Shown here: piece after piece, positions 32,632 through 39,867 of the stretch
How positions within the stretch are numbered: the first letter of the stretch is position 1
Layout: every line of letters starts with the position of its first letter
From: an uncultured Eubacteriales bacterium
Lineage (GTDB): Bacteria > Bacillota > Clostridia > Oscillospirales > Oscillospiraceae
Length of the DNA stretch: 44,598 nt
Direction of reading: 5' to 3'
Assembly: GCA_902496595.1 (NCBI GenBank)
Contig: CABVBV010000004.1
Span: 1-44,598 of the forward strand
Position numbers and translations under genes: made by a program
The notes under the pieces: model-generated
Database searches by the model: none
The model's input: the letters and a program-made list of their open reading frames with translations, nothing else
What the model was told of the DNA's origin: nothing

Positions 32632-34147
32632 GGGTATTCGCCTCCGTATCCGCACGGCTGAGCTTCATTGCGCCCAGCATGATGCCGAGCAGGATGAACG
32701 AGCCGAAAAGTATCCTCGGGTAGAACCAGATGTACTCGAAGAATGAGAAAACAGCCAGACCGCAGCAGGACGCGAGCCCGGCGAGCACAGCGCCGCGCAC
32801 CTCGGGCGCCCTGTTCCGGTAGCGGCAGACGGCAACGGCGCTGTCCTTCATCGTCCTGAACATATACCACATGAAGGCCACAAAGCCCAGCGTGCCCAGT
32901 TCGATGAGCAGGTCTAGGTAGAGCATCTGCGAGTGCGCGACGAGCGCGGCCTTCTCGGTGAGCGCATAGGCGGGATAGATGTTGTCAAAGGTGTAGGGCC
33001 CGAGGCCGATGCCCGTGAGGCCGTAGTCGCGCAGGAGCAGCAGCACGCCGCGCCAGACGATGATGCGGTAGCTTGCGGAGGAATCCGCGCTGTTGAAGAT
33101 GGTGAGGAACCTCGTCACGATGCTGTCCGGCAAAAACGGGATGAGCAGCAGGCAGGCCACGAAGCCCACGGGTATGAGCCGCTTGTCCGTGTAGTAGACG
33201 AAGACCAGGACGGCAAGCATGAAGGAGAGCCAGCCCGAGCGCGAATAGGTCATGATGAGCGCCAGCATTGGCAGCGCCAGCGCGCAGGAGAAGACGAACC
33301 TCGCCCGCACGTCCTTCAGGTTTATCGCCCAGGCCGCGCACAGCGGAGTGAACAGCACGAGAAACTCCGCGTAGTTGTTGGAGTTGTCGAGCGTCGAATA
33401 CACCCTGCCCGGCACGCCCTCGTTGAGCGCGAGGTCGGTGAGCGAGGCGTTCACCTCGACTCCCATTATTCGCTGCACCACGGCGTATGCCGCCGTGACC
33501 ATGACCGCGGCATAGAGCCAGCGCATGAGCGAGCGCAGCCGCGCCACAGTCGAAAGCTCCGCCGCGACCATGTATAGCAGCATGAAGGCCGCGATGAAGA
33601 ACATGAGTATGCGCAGGCTGTCCGCCATGTCCGTCGTGAAGATGAGGCTTATAAAGCAGGCCATCACGAACAGCAGGAATGGCAGCCCCAAAGTCCGGGG
33701 ACTCGGCGCCTCGCGTTTACCGACCGCCGCGAGCAGCAGGTAGATGCCGAAGAGGCCGAACACCGCCAGCACTGCATAGGAGTTAGACCACACATTGTGC
33801 GGCGCACAGAACATGACGAAGATGAAAGCCGGCAGCAGGAAATCGAAGCGGCAGATGTACGAGCCCTTCACGAGCCGCACGATGACGCTGGTCTCCGAAA
33901 GCCGCGCAAAAAAGCGGACGATGGCGACCAGTATGCGCAAGATCCACTTCCAGAGCCAGTCGATGAAGCGCCCCACAGCGCTCGCGGCGAAGTATTTTTC
34001 GATTTTAGACGGTCTGCCGAGAAAACGTATGATGACGCTGTGTGGGAAAGCGTCCCTGAACGGCCTGTAAATGGCCCGGAGAATGCGGAAGATGAGGCTG
34101 TTCAGCCAGAAGCCGTAGAGTTTGCCGAGTACGCTGTCAGCGAGCAA
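32618..34147 (-). CDS. O-antigen ligase/polymerase-like membrane protein (Wzy/WaaL type)
   Basis: A 509-residue polytopic protein. A basic, amphipathic N-terminal stretch (~1-85) precedes about 11 hydrophobic helices. The family marks are RVYSTLDNSNNYAEFL, MTYSRSGWLSF, and the large outside loop with GIGLGPYTFDNIYP followed by AHSQMLYLDLLIELGTLGF; this loop carries the catalytic Arg/His residues in Wzy_C proteins. It probably polymerises or ligates surface glycan units. A TTG start at 34147 has GGGGTGA upstream. It lies between the DUF4330 gene (36-base gap) and the ECF S component (overlap). A glycosyltransferase two genes upstream supports a glycan role. Confidence 0.9.
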   Translation of the reverse strand: MLADSVLGKLYGFWLNSLIFRILRAIYRPFRDAFPHSVIIRFLGRPSKIEKYFAASAVGRFIDWLWKWILRILVAIVRFFARLSETSVIVRLVKGSYICRFDFLLPAFIFVMFCAPHNVWSNSYAVLAVFGLFGIYLLLAAVGKREAPSPRTLGLPFLLFVMACFISLIFTTDMADSLRILMFFIAAFMLLYMVAAELSTVARLRSLMRWLYAAVMVTAAYAVVQRIMGVEVNASLTDLALNEGVPGRVYSTLDNSNNYAEFLVLFTPLCAAWAINLKDVRARFVFSCALALPMLALIMTYSRSGWLSFMLAVLVFVYYTDKRLIPVGFVACLLLIPFLPDSIVTRFLTIFNSADSSASYRIIVWRGVLLLLRDYGLTGIGLGPYTFDNIYPAYALTEKAALVAHSQMLYLDLLIELGTLGFVAFMWYMFRTMKDSAVAVCRYRNRAPEVRGAVLAGLASCCGLAVFSFFEYIWFYPRILFGSFILLGIMLGAMKLSRADTEANTLERQ

Positions 34148-34183
34148 GAGGAGTCACCCCGCTTTCAAAAGGATAGCTCGCTT

Positions 34184-34663
34184 TCAAGCGGCCTCGATGC
34201 TGCGCACCTTGAGGAACAGCTTGCAGTCCCCGAAATATACGCTCATGGAGTGCCCGGCGGCGTAGAGGGTGCCGTTTATCGTGACGCCGTGGTCGCCGAT
34301 GACGCCTTCGCCATCGACGGTGAGCGTGACGGAGCAGTAGTTCTCGCGGGAGATCTCGACGACCTGCCCGGTGATGTCGGTGACGGCGCTCTTGGACTCG
34401 CCCGTGCGCCAGTCGACCAGCGTACCCAAGGTGACGTTGTTCTCGGAATCCCAGGCCTCGTCGCCGGCTGTCAGCTGTTCGGCGACGTAGTCCGGAGTTT
34501 CTTCGCAGTAGAGGGTGATGCGTACCTTCTCGGTCTGAGCTATCGTGCTCTCCGGCCCGAACAGCAGCTTGCCGAGGAAGATGCCCGCGGCGATAATGAT
34601 TATCACAATGAGCAGGTCTACGATGTTGACCTTGCCGAAAAGTCTGCCCTTGTTGTCCAACAT
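34184..34663 (-). CDS. DUF4330-family single-pass membrane protein
   Basis: A 159-residue protein: short cytoplasmic start (MLDNKGRLFGKVNIVDLLIV), one transmembrane helix (~15-37) and a beta-rich outside domain with VRITLYCEETPDYVAEQL and TLGTLVDWRTGESKSAV. The N-terminal RLFGKVNIVDLLI pattern is typical of DUF4330, whose members often sit next to polysaccharide genes. No function is known. The ATG at 34663 has TGGAGG before it; the longer frame overlapping the glycosyltransferase gene is not used. Gap to the glycosyltransferase gene: 22 bases. Confidence 0.88.
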   Translation of the reverse strand: MLDNKGRLFGKVNIVDLLIVIIIIAAGIFLGKLLFGPESTIAQTEKVRITLYCEETPDYVAEQLTAGDEAWDSENNVTLGTLVDWRTGESKSAVTDITGQVVEISRENYCSVTLTVDGEGVIGDHGVTINGTLYAAGHSMSVYFGDCKLFLKVRSIEAA

Positions 34664-34685
34664 GATTTGATTTGCCTCCAGATAG

Positions 34686-35765
34686 TTATTGATATGCGCG
34701 GAAAACGTCCTCTGCAAGTTTGTTGAGGTCATAGACCTCCAAAATCTTGCGCCGGGCGTTCGCCGAGTATCCACAGTAGAGCCCCTCGTCCTCCATGAGC
34801 CGCAGTACGGCTTTCGCAAAACCCTCCGCGTCACCGTAAGGCACGGCGATGCCGCAGGCGGGTTCGCCCTCGGCCAGCTCGCGGTTCGTGTCCAGCGCCG
34901 TAACGACAAGCGGCAGGGCGGAGCGCATGGCTTCGAGCAGGCCGAAGCTCATGGCCTCGCTGGAGCTCGAGTTCACATAGAGGTCGGCGGCCGCCAGTAT
35001 GCGCCCTCCGTCGCTGCGGTAGCCCGCGAAAAGGACGCTTTCCTCAATTCCCAGCTGCGCGGCCTGCTCCTTGAGCTCCGGCAGCAGCGGCCCGTCGCCG
35101 CAGATGACGCAGCGGAAGGGCCTGCCCGTCATGCCGCGGAGCTTCGAAACGGCGTCCAGCAGGAAGCTGAGGCCCTTTTCCGGCACGCAGCGGGCCAGCG
35201 TCGTTATCATGAACTCGCCCTCGCCGACGCCCAGCTCGGCCCTGACGGAGAGGTCTTTCACCGGCTCCGGCCCGGGCTCAACGCCGTTCGGGATGACGAC
35301 GACCTTCTCAGGCGCAAAGCCGTTTTCAATGAGCACCTCGCGCCCCTCGTTGCAGACCGCTATGGCGCAGTGCTCCTTCGGAGTGAGCATCCTGTTCACC
35401 ATGCGCCAGAGCCGCCCGGCACGGAGGGTCAGGTGGTTCGTGAACACTACCTTCGGCGCGGGATAGCGCCTCAGCGAGAGCAGGGCCACGACGTTTTCGG
35501 CCGGGTACTGCGCGTGCAGGACGTCGACGGCGTTCTCGCGGCAGTAGTCCGCGAGCTTTCTCGCCGATGCTAAGGCCGAGGAGCGGCCGAAGTCCAGCCG
35601 GAATGTCGGCACGCCCCGGGCCTCGAGCCGCTCCGAGAGCGCCCCCGGGACGTTGTAGCAGAGCCTGCAGTCCTCGCCCCGCGCCGTGAACAGCCGGATA
35701 AGGTCATCGACGTATTTTTCCGAGCCGCCGTTCCCGGCGTAATTGATCAGGAAGAGTATTTTCGT
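34686..35765 (-). CDS. GT4-family glycosyltransferase with an apparent ACG start codon
   Basis: A retaining GT-B glycosyltransferase that moves a sugar from a nucleotide donor. The donor-site signatures are VIPNGVEPGPEPV, LARCVPEKGLSFLLDAV, CGDGPLLPELKEQA and the E-x7-E motif in NSSSSEAMSFGLLEAMRS. The first canonical start is an internal GTG at 35612, but the same frame stays open upstream and encodes the standard GT4 N-terminus (KILFLINYAGNGGSEKYVDD). Exactly where the ATG should be, 7 bases behind GGAGG, the codon at 35765-35763 is ACG. No ATG, GTG or TTG occurs between it and the in-frame stop at 35798. I therefore annotate from the ACG, giving 359 residues. It heads the six-gene operon 35.8-29.9 kb and has a strong promoter 30 bases upstream. 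Confidence 0.85.
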   Translation of the reverse strand, partial: TKILFLINYAGNGGSEKYVDDLIRLFTARGEDCRLCYNVPGALSERLEARGVPTFRLDFGRSSALASARKLADYCRENAVDVLHAQYPAENVVALLSLRRYPAPKVVFTNHLTLRAGRLWRMVNRMLTPKEHCAIAVCNEGREVLIENGFAPEKVVVIPNGVEPGPEPVKDLSVRAELGVGEGEFMITTLARCVPEKGLSFLLDAVSKLRGMTGRPFRCVICGDGPLLPELKEQAAQLGIEESVLFAGYRSDGGRILAAADLYVNSSSSEAMSFGLLEAMRSALPLVVTALDTNRELAEGEPACGIAVPYGDAEGFAKAVLRLMEDEGLYCGYSANARRKILEVYDLNKLAEDVFRAYQ

Positions 35766-35794
35766 CGCTATCCCTCCAAATCTCAGTTCTAAAC

Positions 35795-35823
35795 ATTATA
35801 TAATATTCTTCCAGCCTCGTCAA
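35795..35823 (-). promoter_or_regulatory. Strong promoter of the glycosyltransferase-to-PII operon
   Basis: On the minus strand TTGACG (35823-35818) is spaced 17 bases from a perfect TATAAT (35800-35795). The transcript would start around 35788, leaving about 22 bases of leader before the ACG start. Confidence 0.8.
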
Positions 35824-35837
35824 CAGCGGCAGGGCGC

Positions 35838-35866
35838 TTGCGGCGGAGGGGCAAATGTGCTATCAT
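35838..35866 (+). promoter_or_regulatory. Promoter of the alaX-like gene (extended -10)
   Basis: TTGCGG (35838-35843), a 17-base spacer and the extended -10 TGCTATCAT (35858-35866). Its -35 lies only 14 bases from the -35 of the divergent glycosyltransferase promoter, so the two may compete for polymerase. Confidence 0.65.
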
Positions 35867-35888
35867 CTTGGGAAATGAGGTGGTAGAA

Positions 35889-37049
35889 ATGACGGAAAAA
35901 CTGTATTACCATGACGGACATCTGAAGCGTTTCGAAGCCGTCGTGCGCTCCTGCATGGAGGATGAGTCCGGTTACGCCGTTGTGCTGGACAAGACTGCGT
36001 TCTTCCCGGGAGGAGGGGGCCAGGAGGCTGACGAGGGCCGGCTCGCGGGGATGAAGCTGCTTGCGCTCCGGGAGGAGGGCGGGGAGGTAATACACGTCGT
36101 CGAAAGCCCCCTGGAGCCGGGCTCTGCCGTGTGCGGTGAGCTGGACTGGCCGCTGAGATTCAGAAGGATGCAGGGCCACTCGGGCGAGCATATCATGTCC
36201 GGTACTGTGCACAGGCTCTTCGGCTGCGACAACGTCGGTTTCCACATGGGAGAGGAAGGCATGACTATCGACTTCTCCACCGAGCTGAGCAGGGAAGACC
36301 TCCTGCTGGCCGAGCTGGAGGCCAACCGCGCAGTATGGAGGAATGTACCCGTGCGGACGCTGCTTCCGGACGCGGAGACGCTCGCGCATATGGAATACCG
36401 AAGCAAGAAGGAACTGTCGGGAGAAGTCAGAATAGTCGAGATCGAAGGCACAGACCGCTGCGCCTGCTGTGCGCCGCACGTGGCGTTTACCGGAGAGGTT
36501 GGCTGCATAAAGGTCATCGACAGCATGAGGCACCGGGGCGGCACACGGCTGACGCTCATCTGCGGAGAGCAGGCCCTATGCGATTATCAGGCGCTGCATG
36601 AGAACAACGCTGCGGTGTCGGCAGCGCTCTCCGCCAAGAGGCTTGAGACAGGCGCCGCGATACGGAGATACGCTTCGGAGCAGGAGGAGCGCAAGGCGGA
36701 GCTCACAAAGCTCAAGCGCGAGGTGCTGCAGTTGAAGGCAGAGACGCTCAAACCGTCCGAGGGCTGTATCTGCATATTCGAGGAAGACATGGATATGGTA
36801 ACGCTCAGAGAGCTGGTCAACCGCGGCTCCGAGCTCTCCGAGACTGCCTGCGCAGGCTTCGTGGGCCGGGACGGGGACTATAAGTATATCATCGGCAGCA
36901 GGCGGCTGGCGCTGAGGGCGAGAGCAAAAGAGATAAACTCCGCCATATCAGGCCGAGGCGGAGGCTCGGACGCAATGCTCCAGGGCACGTCTGCCGCCAC
37001 GAGAAAGACGATAGAGGACTTTTTCGGCGCCTTTGGCGATACTATCTAA
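35889..37049 (+). CDS. Alanyl-tRNA editing protein (AlaX-L type, with DHHA1 domain)
   Basis: A free-standing editing enzyme that removes serine or glycine wrongly attached to tRNA(Ala). The AlaRS-like editing domain has the zinc motif HSGEH (residues 97-101) and the second ligand pair in DRCACCAPHVAFTGEVG. The N-terminal beta-barrel shows TAFFPGGGGQEAD. A coiled-coil helix (ALSAKRLETGAAIRRYASEQ onward) leads to a C-terminal DHHA1 domain ending in GRGGGSDAMLQGTS. At 386 residues it fits the long AlaX class. The ATG at 35889 follows GAGGTGG; the upstream frame from 35838 begins inside the promoter. It is monocistronic with a terminator behind it. Confidence 0.93.
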   Translation: MTEKLYYHDGHLKRFEAVVRSCMEDESGYAVVLDKTAFFPGGGGQEADEGRLAGMKLLALREEGGEVIHVVESPLEPGSAVCGELDWPLRFRRMQGHSGEHIMSGTVHRLFGCDNVGFHMGEEGMTIDFSTELSREDLLLAELEANRAVWRNVPVRTLLPDAETLAHMEYRSKKELSGEVRIVEIEGTDRCACCAPHVAFTGEVGCIKVIDSMRHRGGTRLTLICGEQALCDYQALHENNAAVSAALSAKRLETGAAIRRYASEQEERKAELTKLKREVLQLKAETLKPSEGCICIFEEDMDMVTLRELVNRGSELSETACAGFVGRDGDYKYIIGSRRLALRARAKEINSAISGRGGGSDAMLQGTSAATRKTIEDFFGAFGDTI

Positions 37050-37054
37050 AAAAT

Positions 37055-37102
37055 AAGCCTCGCAGAGTTCGGACAAATTAACTCTGCGAGGCTTTGTTTT
37101 TT
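37055..37102 (+). terminator. Terminator after the alaX-like gene
   Basis: AAGCCTCGCAGAGTT (37055-37069) pairs perfectly over 15 bases with 37080-37094 and is followed by TGTTTTTT. The T-run touches the stop codon of the convergent metallophosphoesterase gene. Confidence 0.85.
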
Positions 37103-37691
37103 AAATCTCAAGGACATATCTTTCCCAGGCGTTTATAATGGTGGTCTCACCTCTTGTGACGCTCCTGGGTATGTCATAGCCGTAGTTCATGTGGACGTGG
37201 CCGTGGACGAGGTATTTTGGCTTGTAGCGGTCAAGAAAAGGGAAAAAGGCCTCAAAGCCCCGGTGCGCGTAATCTTCGGCATCCCCGAAGCCCCTGGGCG
37301 GAGCGTGAGTGACGAGAATGTCAACTCCTCCCGCTATCCTCACCGCGAGTTCGGCCTTGAGCAGCCTCCAGCGCATCTGCCTCTCGGTGTACTGATGCGG
37401 CTCTCCGCTGTACATCATGCTGCCGCCGAGGCCGAGTATCCTCAGCCCGTTTACAGTCACCAGCTTGTCCTCAATGCACTCGCAGCCCTCCGGGGGATTC
37501 TTTTCGTAAGCGGAGTCATGGTTGCCGTGGACATACAGCAGCCGCGCCCGGCCCATCGTAACAAGAAAACTGAGGTACTTCGCACTCAGATCCCCGCAGG
37601 ACAGCATCAGATCATACTCGCTCAGACGCCCCGGCTGGTAGTAGTCCCAGAGATACGGACTTTCCCTGTCCGAGAGCAGCAGCAGCTTCAC
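37101..37691 (-). CDS. Metallophosphoesterase (calcineurin-like)
   Basis: A 196-residue phosphoesterase with a binuclear metal site. The motifs are LLLSDRESPYLWDYY (an unusual first motif lacking the usual D-x-H histidine), LSCGDLSAKYLSFL (GD), YVHGNHDSAYEK (GNHD), DILVTHAPPRGFGD and YLVHGHVHMNYG (GHxH). The loss of the first-motif histidine is notable, because it normally binds metal 1. Its ATG overlaps the stop of the upstream ParB-BMP gene by 4 bases, so the two are translated together. Substrate unknown; cyclic nucleotides and phosphoesters are typical of the fold. Confidence 0.9.
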   Translation of the reverse strand: MKLLLLSDRESPYLWDYYQPGRLSEYDLMLSCGDLSAKYLSFLVTMGRARLLYVHGNHDSAYEKNPPEGCECIEDKLVTVNGLRILGLGGSMMYSGEPHQYTERQMRWRLLKAELAVRIAGGVDILVTHAPPRGFGDAEDYAHRGFEAFFPFLDRYKPKYLVHGHVHMNYGYDIPRSVTRGETTIINAWERYVLEI

Positions 37692-39652
37692 AGCAGCGTC
37701 CCCTCCTTGTCGGGCGGGAGCTTGTCACGGTAAACACCCTGAAGTTTAACGATAGACCTCGACATCGGCAGCAGCTCTTCGTAGCTGGGTATGCACCCGT
37801 CCACACAGTCGCAGAGCCAGTCCATGTGCAGCACATCCTCCGGGCTGAGCCAGCGGTTGCCGTCGCTCTCGACGCTCCCGTCCTGCGAGCGGTATTTTCT
37901 GTGGAACACGGTGAAAGTCCCGTCAATTATGCCCTGGCAGAGAATGTTGGCCAGCGAGCGCACGCCGTCGGGAAGGTCGTCCGAGAGTTTCAGGCCGACG
38001 GTGCCGCTGCGCATACCCCACCAGTAATTGACTGCCTTGCCGCTGTTCTTGTAGTCCAGAGCCTCCCAGCCCCCATGCAGGATGGAGGACACGAGCCTGA
38101 TGTAGAAATTGCCCCAGTCCCAGTAGGGTGAAGCCAGGGGCCTCATAGTCCGGCCGGGCTCAACCATGCAGAGCCCCCAGCTGCCCTGCGGCTGTTTCGG
38201 AGTGGGGATGTCCCTGTTGGAGATGAGGTCGACGCCCTGCTCCAGCAGCTCGCTTATTGGGTCTTCGCTGGAACAAGACCAGGCGAGACACACACGTGCG
38301 TCCGGATTGGTCAACCTCGCGCCGAGGGCGAAGGCGTTGATCCCGGCTGGAACACCGTAAATGGGGTTACTGGCGATGTAGCCGATGCGGTCGGTCTTCG
38401 TCATGGCCCCTGCGATGGCCCCGGTGATGAACTTGCCCTCGTAGATGCGGCTGTAATAGGTGCGGACTCCGGTGTAGGGCATGGCGACGGAGCAGTTGAG
38501 CACCTTTATATCCGGGTGTTTAGCCGCCAGTTTGCGGCAGGCCCCGATGAGCGGAGCGGTCGTGGCGAAGATGACCTGAGCCCCGTCCTCCGCCGCCTGC
38601 TCCATAACGGCATCCACATCGCTGTCCGGCTCAAGGTTGTAGGACTTCACCGTCACCTCGCGGCTCATGGCCTGTTCCAGTGTGCGGCGGCCGAGGTCGT
38701 GGCCTGCTATCCAGTTGCTGTGGATGGGGTCTGGCCTGTTTATAAATGCCACGTCAAGATGGTTGGGCAGAAATACCGAGCCGAAAATGCGGTTAAGTAT
38801 GCCCTTGGACGGCGCCTCTTCGGTGTCATCCGTGCTGACCTCGATGGGGGCTGCGAGAGCCTTGGACTTGACATCCGACCAGACTGCCGAGAGGTTTTTG
38901 CCGATCTCCGGCACTGAGAGCTCCTTGAGCGAGTTGATAGGGTAGAAATCTAGCCAGACAAGCAGCGCGTCCGCCGGGGTGATGGGCAGCTTTTTGCCGC
39001 CGAGCTTGTTGAACGCATCTTTAAAATAGTGAAAAGCAGACTGGAACCTCCGCCTCTCGTCCTCAGTCCAGACGTGGTCGGGATCAAAGCCCAGGGCCGC
39101 CTGCAGCTTGGCAAAGCCGCCGCGACGGCTGAAATAGACCTGATATACCCCGCTCAGACGGTAGAAGTCCATAAACTCGTAGTAGATGACTATGGCCTCG
39201 TCGTCGGAGTAGGCCGGGATCACCCTGGTGACATAGCCCGGAATGGTGGGGGAGCGGAAGCTCTTGAGTACGCTTACGCGCTTGTTGCCCTCCTGGACGT
39301 AGAAACGGCCCATGTATTCATAGCACCGGATGGGATCGCGTATGCCCTCGTCGCTCAGATGAGCCGCGCAGAGCTCCGTCCATTTCATGGCAAATTCCGA
39401 GTCTGGAGACAACAGCGGCATGAAATCGGCGGCGAAAGCGGTTCGGCGTCCCTCACCCTTGGTGCCGACTATCTGGTCAGATGGTATGTTTATGACTCCC
39501 AGGTCGACATTGCCCGCGACCATGGAGTCGTTGAGTATCTCGTCGAGTATCTGCAAATAGGGATAACGCCCGGCGAGGACGCATTCTCTGTAAGTTTTTT
39601 GCCCGGCTTTGAGCGCCTGGGCGTATTGAACAGTGGCTTCCGACTGGCTCAC
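37688..39652 (-). CDS. Cytoplasmic BMP/PnrA-type ligand-binding protein fused to a ParB-like N-terminal domain
   Basis: A 654-residue protein. The first ~250 residues contain a ParB-N-like segment (EGIRDPIRCYEYMGRFYVQE, then GNKRVSVLKSF), related in pattern to the D/E-G-N-R-R motif of ParB/Srx nucleotide-binding folds, plus a helical stretch. From ~300 on is a BMP-family periplasmic-binding domain (LDVAFINRPDPIHSNWIAGHD, DGAQVIFATTAPLIGACRKL, VRTYYSRIYEGKFITGAIAG and NPIYGVPAGINAFALGARLT), the family of nucleoside-binding PnrA/BmpA. There is no signal peptide or lipobox and no transporter gene nearby, so it should act in the cytoplasm as a sensor. The GTG start at 39652 has AAGGAGG upstream. 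It is coupled to a metallophosphoesterase. Confidence 0.85.
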   Translation of the reverse strand: MSQSEATVQYAQALKAGQKTYRECVLAGRYPYLQILDEILNDSMVAGNVDLGVINIPSDQIVGTKGEGRRTAFAADFMPLLSPDSEFAMKWTELCAAHLSDEGIRDPIRCYEYMGRFYVQEGNKRVSVLKSFRSPTIPGYVTRVIPAYSDDEAIVIYYEFMDFYRLSGVYQVYFSRRGGFAKLQAALGFDPDHVWTEDERRRFQSAFHYFKDAFNKLGGKKLPITPADALLVWLDFYPINSLKELSVPEIGKNLSAVWSDVKSKALAAPIEVSTDDTEEAPSKGILNRIFGSVFLPNHLDVAFINRPDPIHSNWIAGHDLGRRTLEQAMSREVTVKSYNLEPDSDVDAVMEQAAEDGAQVIFATTAPLIGACRKLAAKHPDIKVLNCSVAMPYTGVRTYYSRIYEGKFITGAIAGAMTKTDRIGYIASNPIYGVPAGINAFALGARLTNPDARVCLAWSCSSEDPISELLEQGVDLISNRDIPTPKQPQGSWGLCMVEPGRTMRPLASPYWDWGNFYIRLVSSILHGGWEALDYKNSGKAVNYWWGMRSGTVGLKLSDDLPDGVRSLANILCQGIIDGTFTVFHRKYRSQDGSVESDGNRWLSPEDVLHMDWLCDCVDGCIPSYEELLPMSRSIVKLQGVYRDKLPPDKEGTLL

Positions 39653-39701
39653 AGCGGCGCCTCCTTATATGGATTGAGCATGGCCTTGACCTGCCCGAAC
39701 C

Positions 39702-39730
39702 ATTGTAACAAGCCCCCATCCATAAGTCAA
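39702..39730 (-). promoter_or_regulatory. Promoter of the ParB-BMP operon
   Basis: On the minus strand TTGACT (39730-39725), a 17-base spacer and TACAAT (39707-39702), 50 bases before the GTG start. Confidence 0.75.
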
Positions 39731-39816
39731 GCGAACCCGGGCGCGGTGTGTCGGACTTGGGGACGTGCGGATAAAAATATTGCATAACCAGGCGGCAATA
39801 ATAGCTCCATGTCCCC

Positions 39817-39845
39817 TTGAAAAGATGCACGGCCGGTCGTATCAT
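39817..39845 (+). promoter_or_regulatory. Promoter of the GH3 gene
   Basis: TTGAAA (39817-39822), a 17-base spacer and TATCAT (39840-39845). The ATG at 39868 follows 22 bases later behind AAAGGGGG. Confidence 0.7.
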
Positions 39846-39867
39846 GAAACGAAAGGGGGCATGAGGA

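Noticed and set aside
32113..32661. Plus-strand 182-codon frame opposite the ECF S component
   Set aside because: Arg/Glu/His-rich shadow without start signals; the minus strand has clear membrane helices.
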